DNA of 64,000 bases from Inediibacterium massiliense (lineage in GTDB: Bacteria > Bacillota > Clostridia > Peptostreptococcales > Thermotaleaceae), in NCBI RefSeq assembly GCF_001282725.1, contig NZ_LN876587.1, positions 1,483,695 to 1,547,694 on the forward strand. Direction: 5' to 3'. Below, piece after piece: positions 18,210-27,653 of this stretch (position 1 is the stretch's first letter; each line of letters starts with the position of its first letter). The notes under the pieces are model-generated. The model was not told where the DNA came from. It ran no database searches and saw nothing but the letters and a program-made list of their open reading frames with translations. Made by a program: the position numbers and the translations under genes.

Positions 18210-19409
18210 CTAATTTTTTATATCTTCTAACACTTGACTTAAAATCTCTCCTAAGTATTTTGCTGTTCTTTCTGCTTCGTCTATAGTATTTGCTGTGTTT
18301 CCTACTTCAATAAGTGCATAATAATCTGAATTGTATTGGTTAAATTTATAAGGTTTAGTAATAATTTTTTTTGCTAGTCCTGGGTATTTTTCATCACTTT
18401 TTGCCTTAATATAATTTGCAAGAACTAAAAGTTTCTCTACATTTGGATTTTGCATTCCTACCACTATTGAAAACTTTGCTACTCTTTGCCCATTGATGAC
18501 TACATAACTATTTTCCCTTGCTGTTTCTGTATTAGGTGCAGCATCCCTATGAACATCAAATATAACTTTAAGACTAGGATACTTATTTAAATAATTTGTA
18601 AGAGTATCTAACGATCGTACATAGGACTTTTGATAAGACGGATAATCATGTAAAGTCTCTTCATGGAGGACGTTATGTCCTTTGCTTTGTAAAAATTTTG
18701 TCAACTCATCTGCCACCGCTCTCACTGTGTATTTTCGATTGAGAGAATGGAAATTTCCTACAGATTCAGGCATATAGGACTCTGTGGGATGTGTGTGATA
18801 AATAAAAATAGAAGGACTATTTTTATCTAATGTAAGTTTTGCAGGCTTTTGAATAGGAGAACTTATAATCTTTACATTGTCTTTAGGTTCCTCTACCACT
18901 TTATTGGTAGCTTTTACTTCTTCTTTTGCTTGAGTATTTTCATTTTGTGTAGGCATGCCTAAAGATTTTGTGGTGATCACTTCTTGATTTATATCTTTTA
19001 TAGGATTTTCTTCTTCATAAGAACCGTGCATATCTTCTCCTAAATCATCATCTGCTTCTTTGAGCATAGAAATTTGTGCTTGAAATAAAGTTTTAGGATC
19101 CTCATAATCAAAATTGAGCATTTTTTCTACAATGATTTTTTTTATACTCTTGTAGTTTTTATGTTCTTTTTTATAATTTACTTCTAAAGCAGAAATACTT
19201 TTATTCAAAATACCAATAAATAGCTCATCCTTAAATCCTCTTGTTTGTGCTTGTACAATATCTTTTCCTTTTGAAAGACCATTTGCCTTTACAATAATAT
19301 CTTTTGCATCCCAAATAAATGCTTTAAAAAACAAAATAAGCATAACACTCGTAATGATAATCCCTATCCATTTATGATATTTTCTTAGCTCAATACATTT
19401 TATTTTCAC
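18210..19409 (-). CDS. spoIIP: Stage II sporulation protein P (SpoIIP)
   Basis: A 399-residue N-terminally anchored peptidoglycan amidase/endopeptidase used in septal thinning and engulfment. The membrane anchor (about 15-33) is followed by a low-complexity linker, then the C-terminal SpoIIP domain with IFIYHTHPTESY and IFDVHRDA, which hold candidate metal-binding His and Glu residues. An open frame extends to TTG 19451, but no ribosome site precedes it; GTG 19409 with AGAGAGG upstream is chosen. It follows gpr by 67 nt, as in Bacillus gpr-spoIIP. Confidence 0.92.
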   Translation of the reverse strand: MKIKCIELRKYHKWIGIIITSVMLILFFKAFIWDAKDIIVKANGLSKGKDIVQAQTRGFKDELFIGILNKSISALEVNYKKEHKNYKSIKKIIVEKMLNFDYEDPKTLFQAQISMLKEADDDLGEDMHGSYEEENPIKDINQEVITTKSLGMPTQNENTQAKEEVKATNKVVEEPKDNVKIISSPIQKPAKLTLDKNSPSIFIYHTHPTESYMPESVGNFHSLNRKYTVRAVADELTKFLQSKGHNVLHEETLHDYPSYQKSYVRSLDTLTNYLNKYPSLKVIFDVHRDAAPNTETARENSYVVINGQRVAKFSIVVGMQNPNVEKLLVLANYIKAKSDEKYPGLAKKIITKPYKFNQYNSDYYALIEVGNTANTIDEAERTAKYLGEILSQVLEDIKN

Positions 19410-19476
19410 GGATCCATACACCTCTCTTGTTTCTTTTGTTTGTACTACCAATTATATGAGAGGCTTTTAAAATATA

Positions 19477-20451
19477 TTACTGTAAATATCTATTTACATC
19501 TTTTAAATCAATACCTGGATGAAGTGCTATATTAATACCATTTGCAATAATTTGAGAAATATTCCTAATGATCATATCAATATCTTTTGTAGTTACAATC
19601 ACATTTGCTCCATAAGGATCTAGTACCTCCTTAATCAAATGATATTTATCTTCTTCATTCATTTCCTTAAGAATTTGATAAAATTGAGACTCTTTAGAAG
19701 ATTGACTGGCTAAAGCTTCTACCACCAACCCTATAGTATCATTGGCCATAGTCGCTGCATCTACAACAGTAGGTACTCCTATTGCAAATACAGGTACTCC
19801 TAATGTATGTTCACTTAATTCTTTTCTTTTGTTTCCAACTCCCGATCCTGGATGGATTCCTGTAGTAGAAATTTGTATAGTAGAATGGACTCTTTGCATC
19901 TTTCTAGAAGCCAAAGCATCTATAGCTATAACTAAATCTGGTTGTGTTTTTTCTACAATTCCTTTAATAATTTCTACCGTTTCAATTCCAGTTGTACCCA
20001 TAACCCCAGGAGAAATAGCACTAACAGGTCTAACACTTGGGTCCTCTGTTTTATTATAGGTTTCAAATAAATGCCTTGTAATAAATATTTTAGATACTAC
20101 TTGAGGTCCTAATGCATCTGGTGTAATATCCCAATTTCCCAGTCCAACTACAAGAGTTTTGAAATTATTTTTTTTAGGTGTTAGTTTTACTAATTCTTTT
20201 GCTAAAATTTTACTTACATCATCTTTTAAATCTGCATCTGCATTTTTAAGGCCTGAAGATTCAATTGTAATATAACTTCCTTTAGGTTTTCCCATTATTT
20301 TGCTTCCCTGTTGATCTAAAACTTCTACATGAGTAATGGTAGCAAATTTTTCTTCTCTTTGATGAACCTTTACTCCTGGAATTTCTGTTTTTGTATTTTC
20401 TCTGTACATTTCTCTTGCTTCTACAGCTAAATCAGTTCGAATTTGAAACAT
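19477..20451 (-). CDS. gpr: Germination (spore) protease GPR
   Basis: A 324-residue aspartic-type protease (family A25) that degrades small acid-soluble spore proteins during germination. It begins with the propeptide-like MFQIRTDLAVEAREM..TEIPGV, and GLGNWDITPDALGP and AIDALASRK carry the Asp residues known to be catalytic in the family. Start ATG with AGGAGGG upstream. Expected to be made in the forespore under sigma-G/F; I could not identify a convincing sigma-G promoter. Confidence 0.96.
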   Translation of the reverse strand: MFQIRTDLAVEAREMYRENTKTEIPGVKVHQREEKFATITHVEVLDQQGSKIMGKPKGSYITIESSGLKNADADLKDDVSKILAKELVKLTPKKNNFKTLVVGLGNWDITPDALGPQVVSKIFITRHLFETYNKTEDPSVRPVSAISPGVMGTTGIETVEIIKGIVEKTQPDLVIAIDALASRKMQRVHSTIQISTTGIHPGSGVGNKRKELSEHTLGVPVFAIGVPTVVDAATMANDTIGLVVEALASQSSKESQFYQILKEMNEEDKYHLIKEVLDPYGANVIVTTKDIDMIIRNISQIIANGINIALHPGIDLKDVNRYLQ

Positions 20452-20572
20452 ATTTTGACCCTCCTTAGTTTATCCTTATATACTTAGATATTTTCTTATT
20501 TTATGCATTTTTCCTATAAACCATGTATAAAAATTGCTTGTAAAGGGTATAAAACAAATAGTAGTTTTTCCC

Positions 20573-20601
20573 TTGCTTTTTCGCAATAATCATGATAAAA
20601 T
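20573..20601 (+). promoter_or_regulatory. Sigma-A promoter of rpsT
   Basis: TTGCTT, a 17-nt spacer and TAAAAT, ending 37 nt before the rpsT start. Confidence 0.7.
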
Positions 20602-20638
20602 AGCTTTTGTTGAATTGGGTAATAAGGGGGTGAACAGG

Positions 20639-20902
20639 TTGGCAAATATTAAGTCTGCTAAGAAAAGAATTAAAGTAATTGACGTTAAAACAGCTAGAAA
20701 TAGAAAAATCAAATCTATCGTTAAAACAGCAATCAGAAGATTTGAAGAAGCATTATCAGCTGGTAATGTAGAAGAAGCAAAAGCAAAATTCTCTTTCGCT
20801 GAAAAGAAAATTATGCAAGCTGCTGCAAAAGGTACTCTTCACAAAAATGCTGCTTCTAGAAAAGTTGCTAAATTAGCAATTAAATTAAACAAAGCTATGT
20901 AA
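20639..20902 (+). CDS. rpsT: 30S ribosomal protein S20
   Basis: An 87-residue S20, helical and very basic, with the family opening (L)ANIKSAKKRIKV and a KGTLHKNAASRKVAKLA end. The frame runs open 35 codons further upstream, but family length, a strong AAGGGGGTGA five bases before it and the promoter position all point to the TTG at 20639 as start. TTG starts are recurrent for S20 (autogenous control via weak initiation is known in enterobacteria). It is the only plus-strand core gene in the first 33 kb, between divergent gpr and convergent holA. Confidence 0.95.
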   Translation: MANIKSAKKRIKVIDVKTARNRKIKSIVKTAIRRFEEALSAGNVEEAKAKFSFAEKKIMQAAAKGTLHKNAASRKVAKLAIKLNKAM

Positions 20903-20934
20903 TACAACCGTCATGTATTCCCCATAGAATATGC

Positions 20935-20958
20935 AAAAGCGTACCTAGTACGCTTTTT
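20935..20958 (+). terminator. Bidirectional terminator between rpsT and holA
   Basis: AAAAGCGTAC / GTACGCTTTT with a 3-nt loop has a T-tract on the plus side (TTTTTTAC); the holA stop (20945) is in the stem, so it can serve both convergent genes. Confidence 0.85.
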
Positions 20959-21997
20959 TACTTTTGGTTGCAAATTGTACAATCAACATTTCCATACCTA
21001 CTTTTCCATCCATTCTTCCCTTTTTTATAGCTTCATCTGTAGACAAGCATACTTCTAAAGACTTTTTCAAAGTTTGTATATTAAAATTTCGAGCCTGATT
21101 CAAGTATTTTTTCACTACAAATTGTTTTAATCCTAACTTTGGTGCTATAGCCATAGGAGTATATCCTTGATTCTCCATAATCTTAATTTGAAATAAGTGT
21201 CTAAATTGCCTTGTAATCATATAAAGAATCTTCGTTTCTGCTTCTCCTTCCATGATCATATCATTAAACAAATATAACGCCTTTTCCACATCCTTTGTTC
21301 CAATAGCTTCTACCAATGCAAATATATTATTTTCTATTGTTTTTGGTGCTAGTATTTCAATATCATCTTTTAAAATTGTTTTTCTATCTCCTACATAGCT
21401 ACATAATTTATGAATTTCTTGATCTAAATCTTCTAATGTTTTTTGAGAATTTTTGTCTAAGTATCCTATCATTTCAACTAACAAAACAATTTCTCTATCT
21501 TTTATTTCTTTATTATATTTATGAAAACTTTTTTGAATCCATTTATAAACATCTTTTTCTAATAATTTACTACATACTATGATATCTCCATAGCTTTTGA
21601 TGGCTTTTACAATCTTTTTTCGTTGATCTACATCTTGCTTGGATACAAAGAATAAATATGTTGTATCCGGAATATTTTTAAAATATTCTAAAAGATTTTT
21701 TTCCTCTTCTTCACTAATATTATTTCTTTTGCCTGTAAAGCACTCCAAATCTTTTACAACAACCATTCTTTTGTTTCCCATAAACGGAAGGGTCTCACAA
21801 GCATTTATAATCCTATTTATATTAGCTTCTTTTCCATCTATCATTTGATAATTAAATTGTTCAAAAGATGGATCAACAATTCCCTTTTTCAATGTATCCA
21901 TTGTATGATCCATTAAATAATATTCTGTTCCATATAATAAATATAAATTTTTCAATTGCTTATTCTTTAGATCCTTTAGTACGTCTTTATAATCCAT
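20945..21997 (-). CDS. holA: DNA polymerase III subunit delta
   Basis: 350 residues. The delta subunit of the clamp loader opens the beta clamp. Family features: LYLLYGTEYYLMDH at the N-terminus, MVVVKDLECF near residue 80 and the FALVEAIGTKDVEKALYLF stretch near 225, then a C-terminal collar domain. It is 13 nt downstream of comEC, the conserved Firmicutes comEC-holA order, with rpsT convergent beyond it. Confidence 0.95.
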   Translation of the reverse strand: MDYKDVLKDLKNKQLKNLYLLYGTEYYLMDHTMDTLKKGIVDPSFEQFNYQMIDGKEANINRIINACETLPFMGNKRMVVVKDLECFTGKRNNISEEEEKNLLEYFKNIPDTTYLFFVSKQDVDQRKKIVKAIKSYGDIIVCSKLLEKDVYKWIQKSFHKYNKEIKDREIVLLVEMIGYLDKNSQKTLEDLDQEIHKLCSYVGDRKTILKDDIEILAPKTIENNIFALVEAIGTKDVEKALYLFNDMIMEGEAETKILYMITRQFRHLFQIKIMENQGYTPMAIAPKLGLKQFVVKKYLNQARNFNIQTLKKSLEVCLSTDEAIKKGRMDGKVGMEMLIVQFATKSKKAY

Positions 21998-22010
21998 AAG
22001 AATCCTCCTA

Positions 22011-24302
22011 TTATTCCATTGTATTAACTTTTACCTTATTTTTATCAATGACCATTATCACTGCACCATTTTCATCATTTCTAAAAATTTTTACTTTATT
22101 TTTAGAAAATTCATCTAATATACTTTGATTAGGATGTCCAAAATGATTCTTTCCTACCTGAATCACTCCAATCCTAGGTTTAATATGTTGAATAAAAACA
22201 TCTGTGCTAGAAGTTGCACTGCCATGATGACCTACCTTTAATATATCTACATGAAGATCAGAATACTCTTTTACAATTTCTTCTTCTGTTTCTTTTTCTA
22301 TATCTCCCGTAAACAAAACTCCTACCCCTTTATATTTCATCAACATAACTAATGAATCATTATTTGCTTCAGACAATGTAGTCATATGATCTTTGGGGTG
22401 AAGAATTTGAAAAGATAGATTTTGTTCAATGTTTATTGTATCATTTCTTAAGATTTCGTACACTCTTGTTTTATGAATCCTACACTTTTCTCTAAGTATT
22501 TTTTCTTCTATAGAATCTTTACAATTTGCTCCTATAAACATATTGTGTACCTTCATATGATCAAATACCCTAATAAGTCCATCTATATGATCTTTGTGAG
22601 CATGAGATAAAAACATCATATTAATTTTTCCAATGCCATTTCTTCTTAAACATGGAACTACAACATTTTCTCCTATGTCTATTTCTTTTTTCAAACTTCC
22701 TCCTCCATCAATTAAAATATTTTTATGCATGGGTGTTTGAATCAAGATACAGTCTCCTTGTCCCACATCTAAAAAATTTATTTGCATTTTTGCAGGTATT
22801 ATATGATAGATCCCTATACTCACAATATAAATTCCTGTGATCATTCCTATAATCTTATTTTTACTCATCTTAAATTTTCTTTTGCTTATCCAAAAAGCAA
22901 TACTCCCATAATAAAATAAAAAGAATGTCCAGTATGGAGAGACAACTTCTATACTACTAAAAGGCATATGATCTACAAGATTACACAAAAATATCATTAT
23001 TTTTAATAAATAAGAAATAATTATTCCTAATAAAGAAGCTATAAATATATTAAAGAATCCAATAATAATCATAATAAAACCCATAGGTACAATTAAGCCT
23101 GCCAAAATAGCAACAGGAATATTTACAATAAAAGCTCCAAAAGAAATATAAAAAAAGTGATAAGCCACAATAGGCATAGTTCCTATTTGAGCAGCAATAG
23201 AAGCTACTAAATATTTCCTAACTTTATTTGGAATCCATACTAATTTTTTATCAATAGGCTTATATAAAATTATTATGGAAAAAGCAGCAGAAAATGAAAG
23301 CACAAACCCCATATCTATAATATACATAGGATTGATAATCAGAAGCAAAAAAGCAATAGCAGAAATCCCACTTAAAGAATCATACCTTCTATTAAGTAAA
23401 GGAGCTATAAAAAAAATATGAAGCATCAAAACAGCTCTTACAACAGAAGAACTTCCTCCAGTAATAAAAGCATATGCCCATAGAATCAGAGACTGAAAAA
23501 CGATTCTTATATACACAGGAAATCGTTTAAGTAATTTATTAGAAAATAAATAAAGTATCCCTACATGCATTCCTGATACTGCAAGGATATGAGCTACTCC
23601 TACCCGTTGGAAGGTTTTATATACCTTTTCATCTAAACCCTCTTTATTTCCGAGAATAATTCCTAATAACATGTCCCCTTCTTCTTTAGGCATAATATTT
23701 TGTACAAAATAGATCAACTTATTTTTTATATTTTTAGACATAATCCATATAGGAAAAATTTTGCCCTCTCCAAGAATTTTTATTTTATGACTATATACTA
23801 CTCCATCAATTTTTTTCATTTTCAGATACATAGAATAATCAAACATATTGGGATTTCTTCTTCCTTTTGGCTTTGTAACCTTTCCTTTTATAAAAACTCT
23901 TTTTCCCACTATATAATCAAATTTCATATGCTTTTCTTTGTATTTTATAAGCACTTTATCATATACCTTATATATTTTTTCTTTGTATACCACTTGAGTT
24001 GCTTTTAATAAAATAGAAGTTGACTTTTTATAATCTATATCTACTACATCTCCTATAATCTCTATAGATTCGTTTTCCAAAGAATCATAAATACTCTTTT
24101 GATCCAAATCTATTTTTAAAAGAAAAATACCTAATAAAATACAAAAAAGAAAAATAAAACAATATGTTTTTTTCGTATAAATAATGAATACACATCCAAT
24201 AAGAAACAGAAAAATCATACTTATATAAGACGGAGAAAATAAATATCCATATACGATTCCTATGATATAAAAAATACTTATCCAAAATAGAGGTCTTCTC
24301 AT
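22011..24302 (-). CDS. comEC: ComEC/Rec2 DNA-uptake channel with metallo-beta-lactamase domain
   Basis: A 763-residue full-length ComEC. Two to three N-terminal membrane helices and an OB-like region (DUF4131, about 30-180) precede the competence channel (about 220-490, with AVSGMHVGILY). The C-terminal metallo-beta-lactamase-like domain has NFLDVGQGDCILIQ and LSHAHKDHIDGL (HxHxDH), then GHHGSATSS. It transports single-stranded DNA across the membrane in transformation; the nuclease-like C-domain is intact here. No other competence genes are in the window. Confidence 0.95.
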   Translation of the reverse strand: MRRPLFWISIFYIIGIVYGYLFSPSYISMIFLFLIGCVFIIYTKKTYCFIFLFCILLGIFLLKIDLDQKSIYDSLENESIEIIGDVVDIDYKKSTSILLKATQVVYKEKIYKVYDKVLIKYKEKHMKFDYIVGKRVFIKGKVTKPKGRRNPNMFDYSMYLKMKKIDGVVYSHKIKILGEGKIFPIWIMSKNIKNKLIYFVQNIMPKEEGDMLLGIILGNKEGLDEKVYKTFQRVGVAHILAVSGMHVGILYLFSNKLLKRFPVYIRIVFQSLILWAYAFITGGSSSVVRAVLMLHIFFIAPLLNRRYDSLSGISAIAFLLLIINPMYIIDMGFVLSFSAAFSIIILYKPIDKKLVWIPNKVRKYLVASIAAQIGTMPIVAYHFFYISFGAFIVNIPVAILAGLIVPMGFIMIIIGFFNIFIASLLGIIISYLLKIMIFLCNLVDHMPFSSIEVVSPYWTFFLFYYGSIAFWISKRKFKMSKNKIIGMITGIYIVSIGIYHIIPAKMQINFLDVGQGDCILIQTPMHKNILIDGGGSLKKEIDIGENVVVPCLRRNGIGKINMMFLSHAHKDHIDGLIRVFDHMKVHNMFIGANCKDSIEEKILREKCRIHKTRVYEILRNDTINIEQNLSFQILHPKDHMTTLSEANNDSLVMLMKYKGVGVLFTGDIEKETEEEIVKEYSDLHVDILKVGHHGSATSSTDVFIQHIKPRIGVIQVGKNHFGHPNQSILDEFSKNKVKIFRNDENGAVIMVIDKNKVKVNTME

Positions 24303-24364
24303 ATCGATTTCCTTTCTATGGATTTTTATCTATTTTTTCCTAAATATTATTTTTTATCACAAAA

Positions 24365-24388
24365 AGACATACTGTAAAAAGTATGTCT
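24365..24388 (-). terminator. Hairpin copy B, terminator with T-tract
   Basis: AGACATACT / AGTATGTCT stem with a TTTTTAC loop, followed on the minus strand by TTTTTGTG. It is identical over 25 nt with a hairpin at 26571-26594 on the other side of the group II intron. Confidence 0.7.
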
Positions 24389-24434
24389 CATACTGTTGAC
24401 AAACTATATTTTAGCAAAGTCATAAAATTTGCAA

Positions 24435-24486
24435 GCTCATGGCGCCAACGAAATCTTTTCATTACATTCAAGATTTCCGTTGCTTA
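24435..24486. repeat. Intergenic repeat, copy 1
   Basis: The stretch starting GCTCATGGC and ending ATTTCCGTTGCTTA is about 75% alike to 45120-45173. It has weak dyad symmetry (AACGAAAT / ATTTCCGTT). A further 36-bp inverted element, AGCATTACA ... TGTAATGCT, follows at about 24547-24582. No gene was found in 24389-24643. Confidence 0.5.
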
Positions 24487-24693
24487 GAAATAAGGAACAA
24501 TTATTAAGAATTTGTGAAAATATAGAATAAGTGAGAAAACGCTTAGCATTACACTGTTTGAGTGTAGTGAGTTTGTAATGCTATTTTCGATCGTTTCTAT
24601 ATATTTTCCAAATTTGAAAATTTAGTGACGTTTTTTATGACTTGTAGAGTAAAATGGTGGATTTGATTTAATCTCTTCCACCATCTCCTCATC

Positions 24694-24727
24694 AAACCGT
24701 ACGTGAGGTTTTCCCTCATACGGCTTT
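24694..24727 (-). ncRNA. Group II intron domain V
   Basis: A 34-nt hairpin, on the minus strand beginning AAAGCCGTATGAGG and ending CACGTACGGTTT. It carries the AGC catalytic triad, a GAAA-type loop and the two-base bulge that define domain V. Confidence 0.88.
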
Positions 24728-24760
24728 CCGATGTTCTTCTTCCATCTGCATTACGAGTTT

Positions 24761-26044
24761 TTAAGCAACATATTTTAGGCCCATATCATTAAATCGACTT
24801 ACTATTTCATAAAATTCTTTTCTCTTTCGTGCCTGTCTTTTGTTGTTAAACCAAATGACTAGCCGCTTTCTTATATATTTATCAATCTTCACCAGTTTAT
24901 TGAATGGTGACAATCCATAATAGTTTCGCCATCCTATAATCTTTCGATTTAATGTCTTAACCATTTCTTTACTAGAGACATATAGGGTTTTCCTATCTAG
25001 AGTCTTCTTAACTTTGTCATATATTTTCTTTATTGATTGATTACTAATCCACTGGATAAGTGTATAGTAGATTCTACCATCTATAGTCTTTGTCTTAACC
25101 TTACGATTATGAAACCCTAGAAAATCAAAACCTTCTTTTCCTTCCCATAAAGATATAATTTTCGTCTTGCTTTTATTTAGATTCAATTCTAATCTTTGCA
25201 TTATAAGGCTTATAGCTTTATGTGTATGTTTTACATCTTTATAGTTCTTGCAAACAACTACAAAGTCATCACAAAATCTAATTAGTTTACCTAAATGCTT
25301 GTAATGTTTCTCCCATACCGTATCTAGGTAATCTAAGTAAATATTTGCTAGTAATGGAGATATCACACCTCCTTGAGGACTTCCCAGTTCACTTTGAACA
25401 ACTATCCCATCCTTCATTACTCCTGCTTCTAGCCATTTTCGTATAAGCTTAATTACTCTCCTATCACTTATTCGTCTTTCAACTAGCAGTAATAATTTCA
25501 TATGATTTATATTATCAAAGTATCCTGATATATCTGCATCTAACACCCACATTCCTTTGTTATTACAAGCTCGCCTTATTTTATCAAGTGCTTGATGCTG
25601 ATTTTTCTTAGGTCTAAATCCATAAGAACATTCCTTGAAATTAGCTTCAAAAACAGGTTCTATCACTATCTTTGTTGCTGTTTGTATTATTCTATCTTTT
25701 ACTGTGGGAATTCCTAGAGGTCTTACCTTTCCATTATCCTTCGGAATTTCTTTTCTTAATACTGGTGGTGGATTATATGTTCCTTTTGATATTTGAATTT
25801 GTATTTCCTCTAATATCTTTTCTACCCCAATATCTTCAATGTCTGCTATAGTTTGTTCATCTACTCCTGCACTTCCTTTATTAGTTTTGACTTGTTTCCA
25901 TGCCTTCTCAAGTACATCTTTTCTATATATCTTATCGTATAAAGCATGAAACCTTCTGCTTTTATTACTCTTGGCTGATTGGTATAGTTTCCTTTGAAGT
26001 TGTCGAACTTTATCTATGGTGTCGTTAGTCTTTTGGACATTCAC
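24761..26044 (-). CDS. ltrA: Group II intron reverse transcriptase/maturase
   Basis: A 427-residue LtrA-type protein. Reverse transcriptase motifs: VRPLGIPTVKDRIIQ, YGFRPKKN, the SPQGGVISPLLANIYL signature, and the catalytic FCDDF near residue 250 in place of the usual YADD. The GIIM maturase/thumb region follows (IIGWRNYYG near 375). There is no C-terminal HNH endonuclease, so it would invade DNA without second-strand cleavage. GTG start with GAGGAGG upstream. It promotes splicing and retrohoming of its own intron; all RT blocks look intact. Confidence 0.95.
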   Translation of the reverse strand: MNVQKTNDTIDKVRQLQRKLYQSAKSNKSRRFHALYDKIYRKDVLEKAWKQVKTNKGSAGVDEQTIADIEDIGVEKILEEIQIQISKGTYNPPPVLRKEIPKDNGKVRPLGIPTVKDRIIQTATKIVIEPVFEANFKECSYGFRPKKNQHQALDKIRRACNNKGMWVLDADISGYFDNINHMKLLLLVERRISDRRVIKLIRKWLEAGVMKDGIVVQSELGSPQGGVISPLLANIYLDYLDTVWEKHYKHLGKLIRFCDDFVVVCKNYKDVKHTHKAISLIMQRLELNLNKSKTKIISLWEGKEGFDFLGFHNRKVKTKTIDGRIYYTLIQWISNQSIKKIYDKVKKTLDRKTLYVSSKEMVKTLNRKIIGWRNYYGLSPFNKLVKIDKYIRKRLVIWFNNKRQARKRKEFYEIVSRFNDMGLKYVA

Positions 26045-26570
26045 TCACTCTTACCTCCTCAGAAAACGTGAACAAAGTAGGGAACCTTTCCTAAGAATGG
26101 TTTTGTTGTCCATTCCATATTTGGTACTATGTTCCCCTCCGACTCCCTCCCTACTAGAATGTAATTTCACCTATCGGCTTATATGCATCTGCTTTACAGC
26201 TATCGCTGTGTAAAGTAGGGTCTCCCCAGTTCCATAATTTACTTTCGATACATACCGCTCCCCATACACCAGAGGATTCTTCTGTGCTGTAATCCAAGTT
26301 CTTCACACATTCCATGGACTTCATCTTAAGACAAGAGACTCGTCTTCCTCTTTTCTCCCTAACGGGTTGAGATAACAGTGCTGCAGGATTCACTTTATGT
26401 TACGGTCTGCATCTTTGCTAGCACTACTAGAGCACATTTTCAAGACGCTTCAGTATTACCATCTCTGATAGCACTGGTCTTATAGCTACTAGGCTTCTTG
26501 GCAATTACCTAGACTGAACTTTCATCAGCAAGTAAATTACAGCTTCGCTGGGCACGCTGTCTATAAACTA

Positions 26571-26594
26571 AGACATACTGTAAAAAGTATGTCT
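26571..26594 (-). terminator. Hairpin copy A (terminator of the 95-aa gene)
   Basis: Same 24-nt hairpin as at 24365-24388. Here it follows the stop of the 26605-26892 gene by 10 nt, but the T-tract is missing: TAGTTTATAG follows on the minus strand. The intron begins 15 nt further on. Confidence 0.65.
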
Positions 26595-26604
26595 TAATCT
26601 ATTC

Positions 26605-26892
26605 CTAACTTAAATGACTAGGTATATATTTACCTTTTGTATGATCATTTCCTTCATAAATTAAACTAGCTTTTATATTTACACTATGATTATTTTTATC
26701 ATGCTTGATTTCTACATGATCTAGACGACCATCATCTTGATGAACCTCTAAATATTGATTTAAAAGATCCTTTGCATTTTCTGTACTAATATTTTCATCA
26801 TATGCAAACAAATATTCTTTTTCAGGTATTTCTAGATATAATTGATATCCATTTTTAACCTTTACTCTTCTTTCTTGAATAGAATTTATCAT
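26605..26892 (-). CDS. Hypothetical protein
   Basis: A 95-residue soluble protein without recognised family. It alternates charged and hydrophobic residues (VKVKNGYQLYLEIPEKEYLF, then DHVEIKHDKNNHSVNIKASL), suggesting a small beta-rich fold. Start ATG with GGAGG six bases upstream, so it is probably expressed. It stands alone between the ECF transporter gene and the intron. Confidence 0.65.
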   Translation of the reverse strand: MINSIQERRVKVKNGYQLYLEIPEKEYLFAYDENISTENAKDLLNQYLEVHQDDGRLDHVEIKHDKNNHSVNIKASLIYEGNDHTKGKYIPSHLS

Positions 26893-26975
26893 ACCAATCC
26901 TCCTTTTCTCATTTTATCTTTCCCTTTTGGTATAAAAATTTTCAAAAAAGAAGGTGGTATTATATAGAAAAAAAC

Positions 26976-26995
26976 AAAGCTTCTCACGAAGCTTT
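26976..26995 (-). terminator. Terminator of ECF S-component gene
   Basis: AAAGCTTC / GAAGCTTT stem, loop of 4 nt, followed on minus by GTTTTTTTC. The gene's TAA lies in the stem. Confidence 0.85.
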
Positions 26996-27533
26996 ATTTA
27001 TTATAATGTATTTTTAGTTTTTGAAAAAATTTCACTTTATCTAATGCAATCATAAGAGGAGCTGCAAGAATTCCTCCCCCAATTCCCTGAGTAATATTTC
27101 CTACAACACCTGCTACTGCTCCTTTAAATCCATATAATATACTTTCAAATAAATAATATCCGCCAACCATCACTATAGATCCTAAAGCAACTGATAAAGC
27201 AAAAACTACTATTTTTTTAGATACTCCATCATCTTCTCCTACTAGTTTATGATACATATAACCCACTATTAAAGCATCTAATCCTTTAATCACAAAAGTT
27301 GCAGGTGCATATACAAAATAAGAAGAAAATACATCTGCAAATAAAGAACCAATAGCAGCAGCAATACTTCCTAAAACGGGTCCTAATAATATACCACTAA
27401 GATATACCATACTATCCCCAATGTGAATATATCCTTTTGTAGGAGTTGGTACCTGAATAAGCATAGTACCTACTAAAACCAACGCAGCCATTAATCCTGT
27501 CATTGTCAATTGTCTTATATTTATTTTATTCAT
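26994..27533 (-). CDS. ECF transporter S component
   Basis: A 179-residue, six-helix membrane protein of the energy-coupling-factor substrate-binding type. The N-terminal LTMTGLMAALVLVGTMLIQVP and GYIHIGDSMVYLSGILLGP are characteristic of the ECF-S group that includes riboflavin/hydroxymethylpyrimidine-type transporters. The substrate cannot be told from sequence. No EcfA or EcfT gene is adjacent, as usual for group II ECF systems sharing a common energising module. It has its own strong promoter and terminator. Confidence 0.88.
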   Translation of the reverse strand: MNKINIRQLTMTGLMAALVLVGTMLIQVPTPTKGYIHIGDSMVYLSGILLGPVLGSIAAAIGSLFADVFSSYFVYAPATFVIKGLDALIVGYMYHKLVGEDDGVSKKIVVFALSVALGSIVMVGGYYLFESILYGFKGAVAGVVGNITQGIGGGILAAPLMIALDKVKFFQKLKIHYNK

Positions 27534-27581
27534 TGTATGGTTCCTCCTTTAAATTACATATATATGTATCCTTTCAAACTG

Positions 27582-27610
27582 ATTATACCATAGGATTGTA
27601 TCTATGTAAA
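27582..27610 (-). promoter_or_regulatory. Promoter of the ECF S-component gene
   Basis: Minus-strand TTTACA, 17 nt, TATAAT. The leader between it and the ATG is only about 45 nt, too short for a typical vitamin riboswitch. Confidence 0.75.
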
Positions 27611-27613
27611 CTA

Positions 27614-27653
27614 CAAAAACACCACAGTTGTATCGCTACGCTTGTAGTGTTTT
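27614..27653. terminator. Hairpin upstream of the ECF gene promoter
   Basis: AAAACACCACA / TGTAGTGTTTT pair over 11 positions with one mismatch and an 18-nt loop; T-runs on both sides. Probably a bidirectional terminator. Confidence 0.5.

Larger units (their letters stand above)
24644..26555 (-). mobile_element. Group II intron
   Basis: About 1.9 kb. The minus-strand 5' end is placed at GTGCC (26555), followed by roughly 500 nt of structured domain I-III without plausible coding, then the maturase gene, domain V (24694-24727) and a domain VI-like hairpin ending CTCTAC at 24644. Ends are set by the GUGYG-like and AY consensus and are accurate to a few bases only. The encoded protein lacks an HNH domain and the intron sits shortly after a terminator hairpin, features of class C introns; the class is not certain. 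Confidence 0.8.

Noticed and set aside
20534-20638. 35-residue N-terminal extension of S20
   Set aside because: The promoter lies inside it, and the TTG with AAGGGGGTGA gives the normal 87-residue protein.
26154-26393. 79-codon frame inside the intron 5' region
   Set aside because: It overlaps domain I-III of the group II intron, which is structured RNA; no ribosome site or homology.
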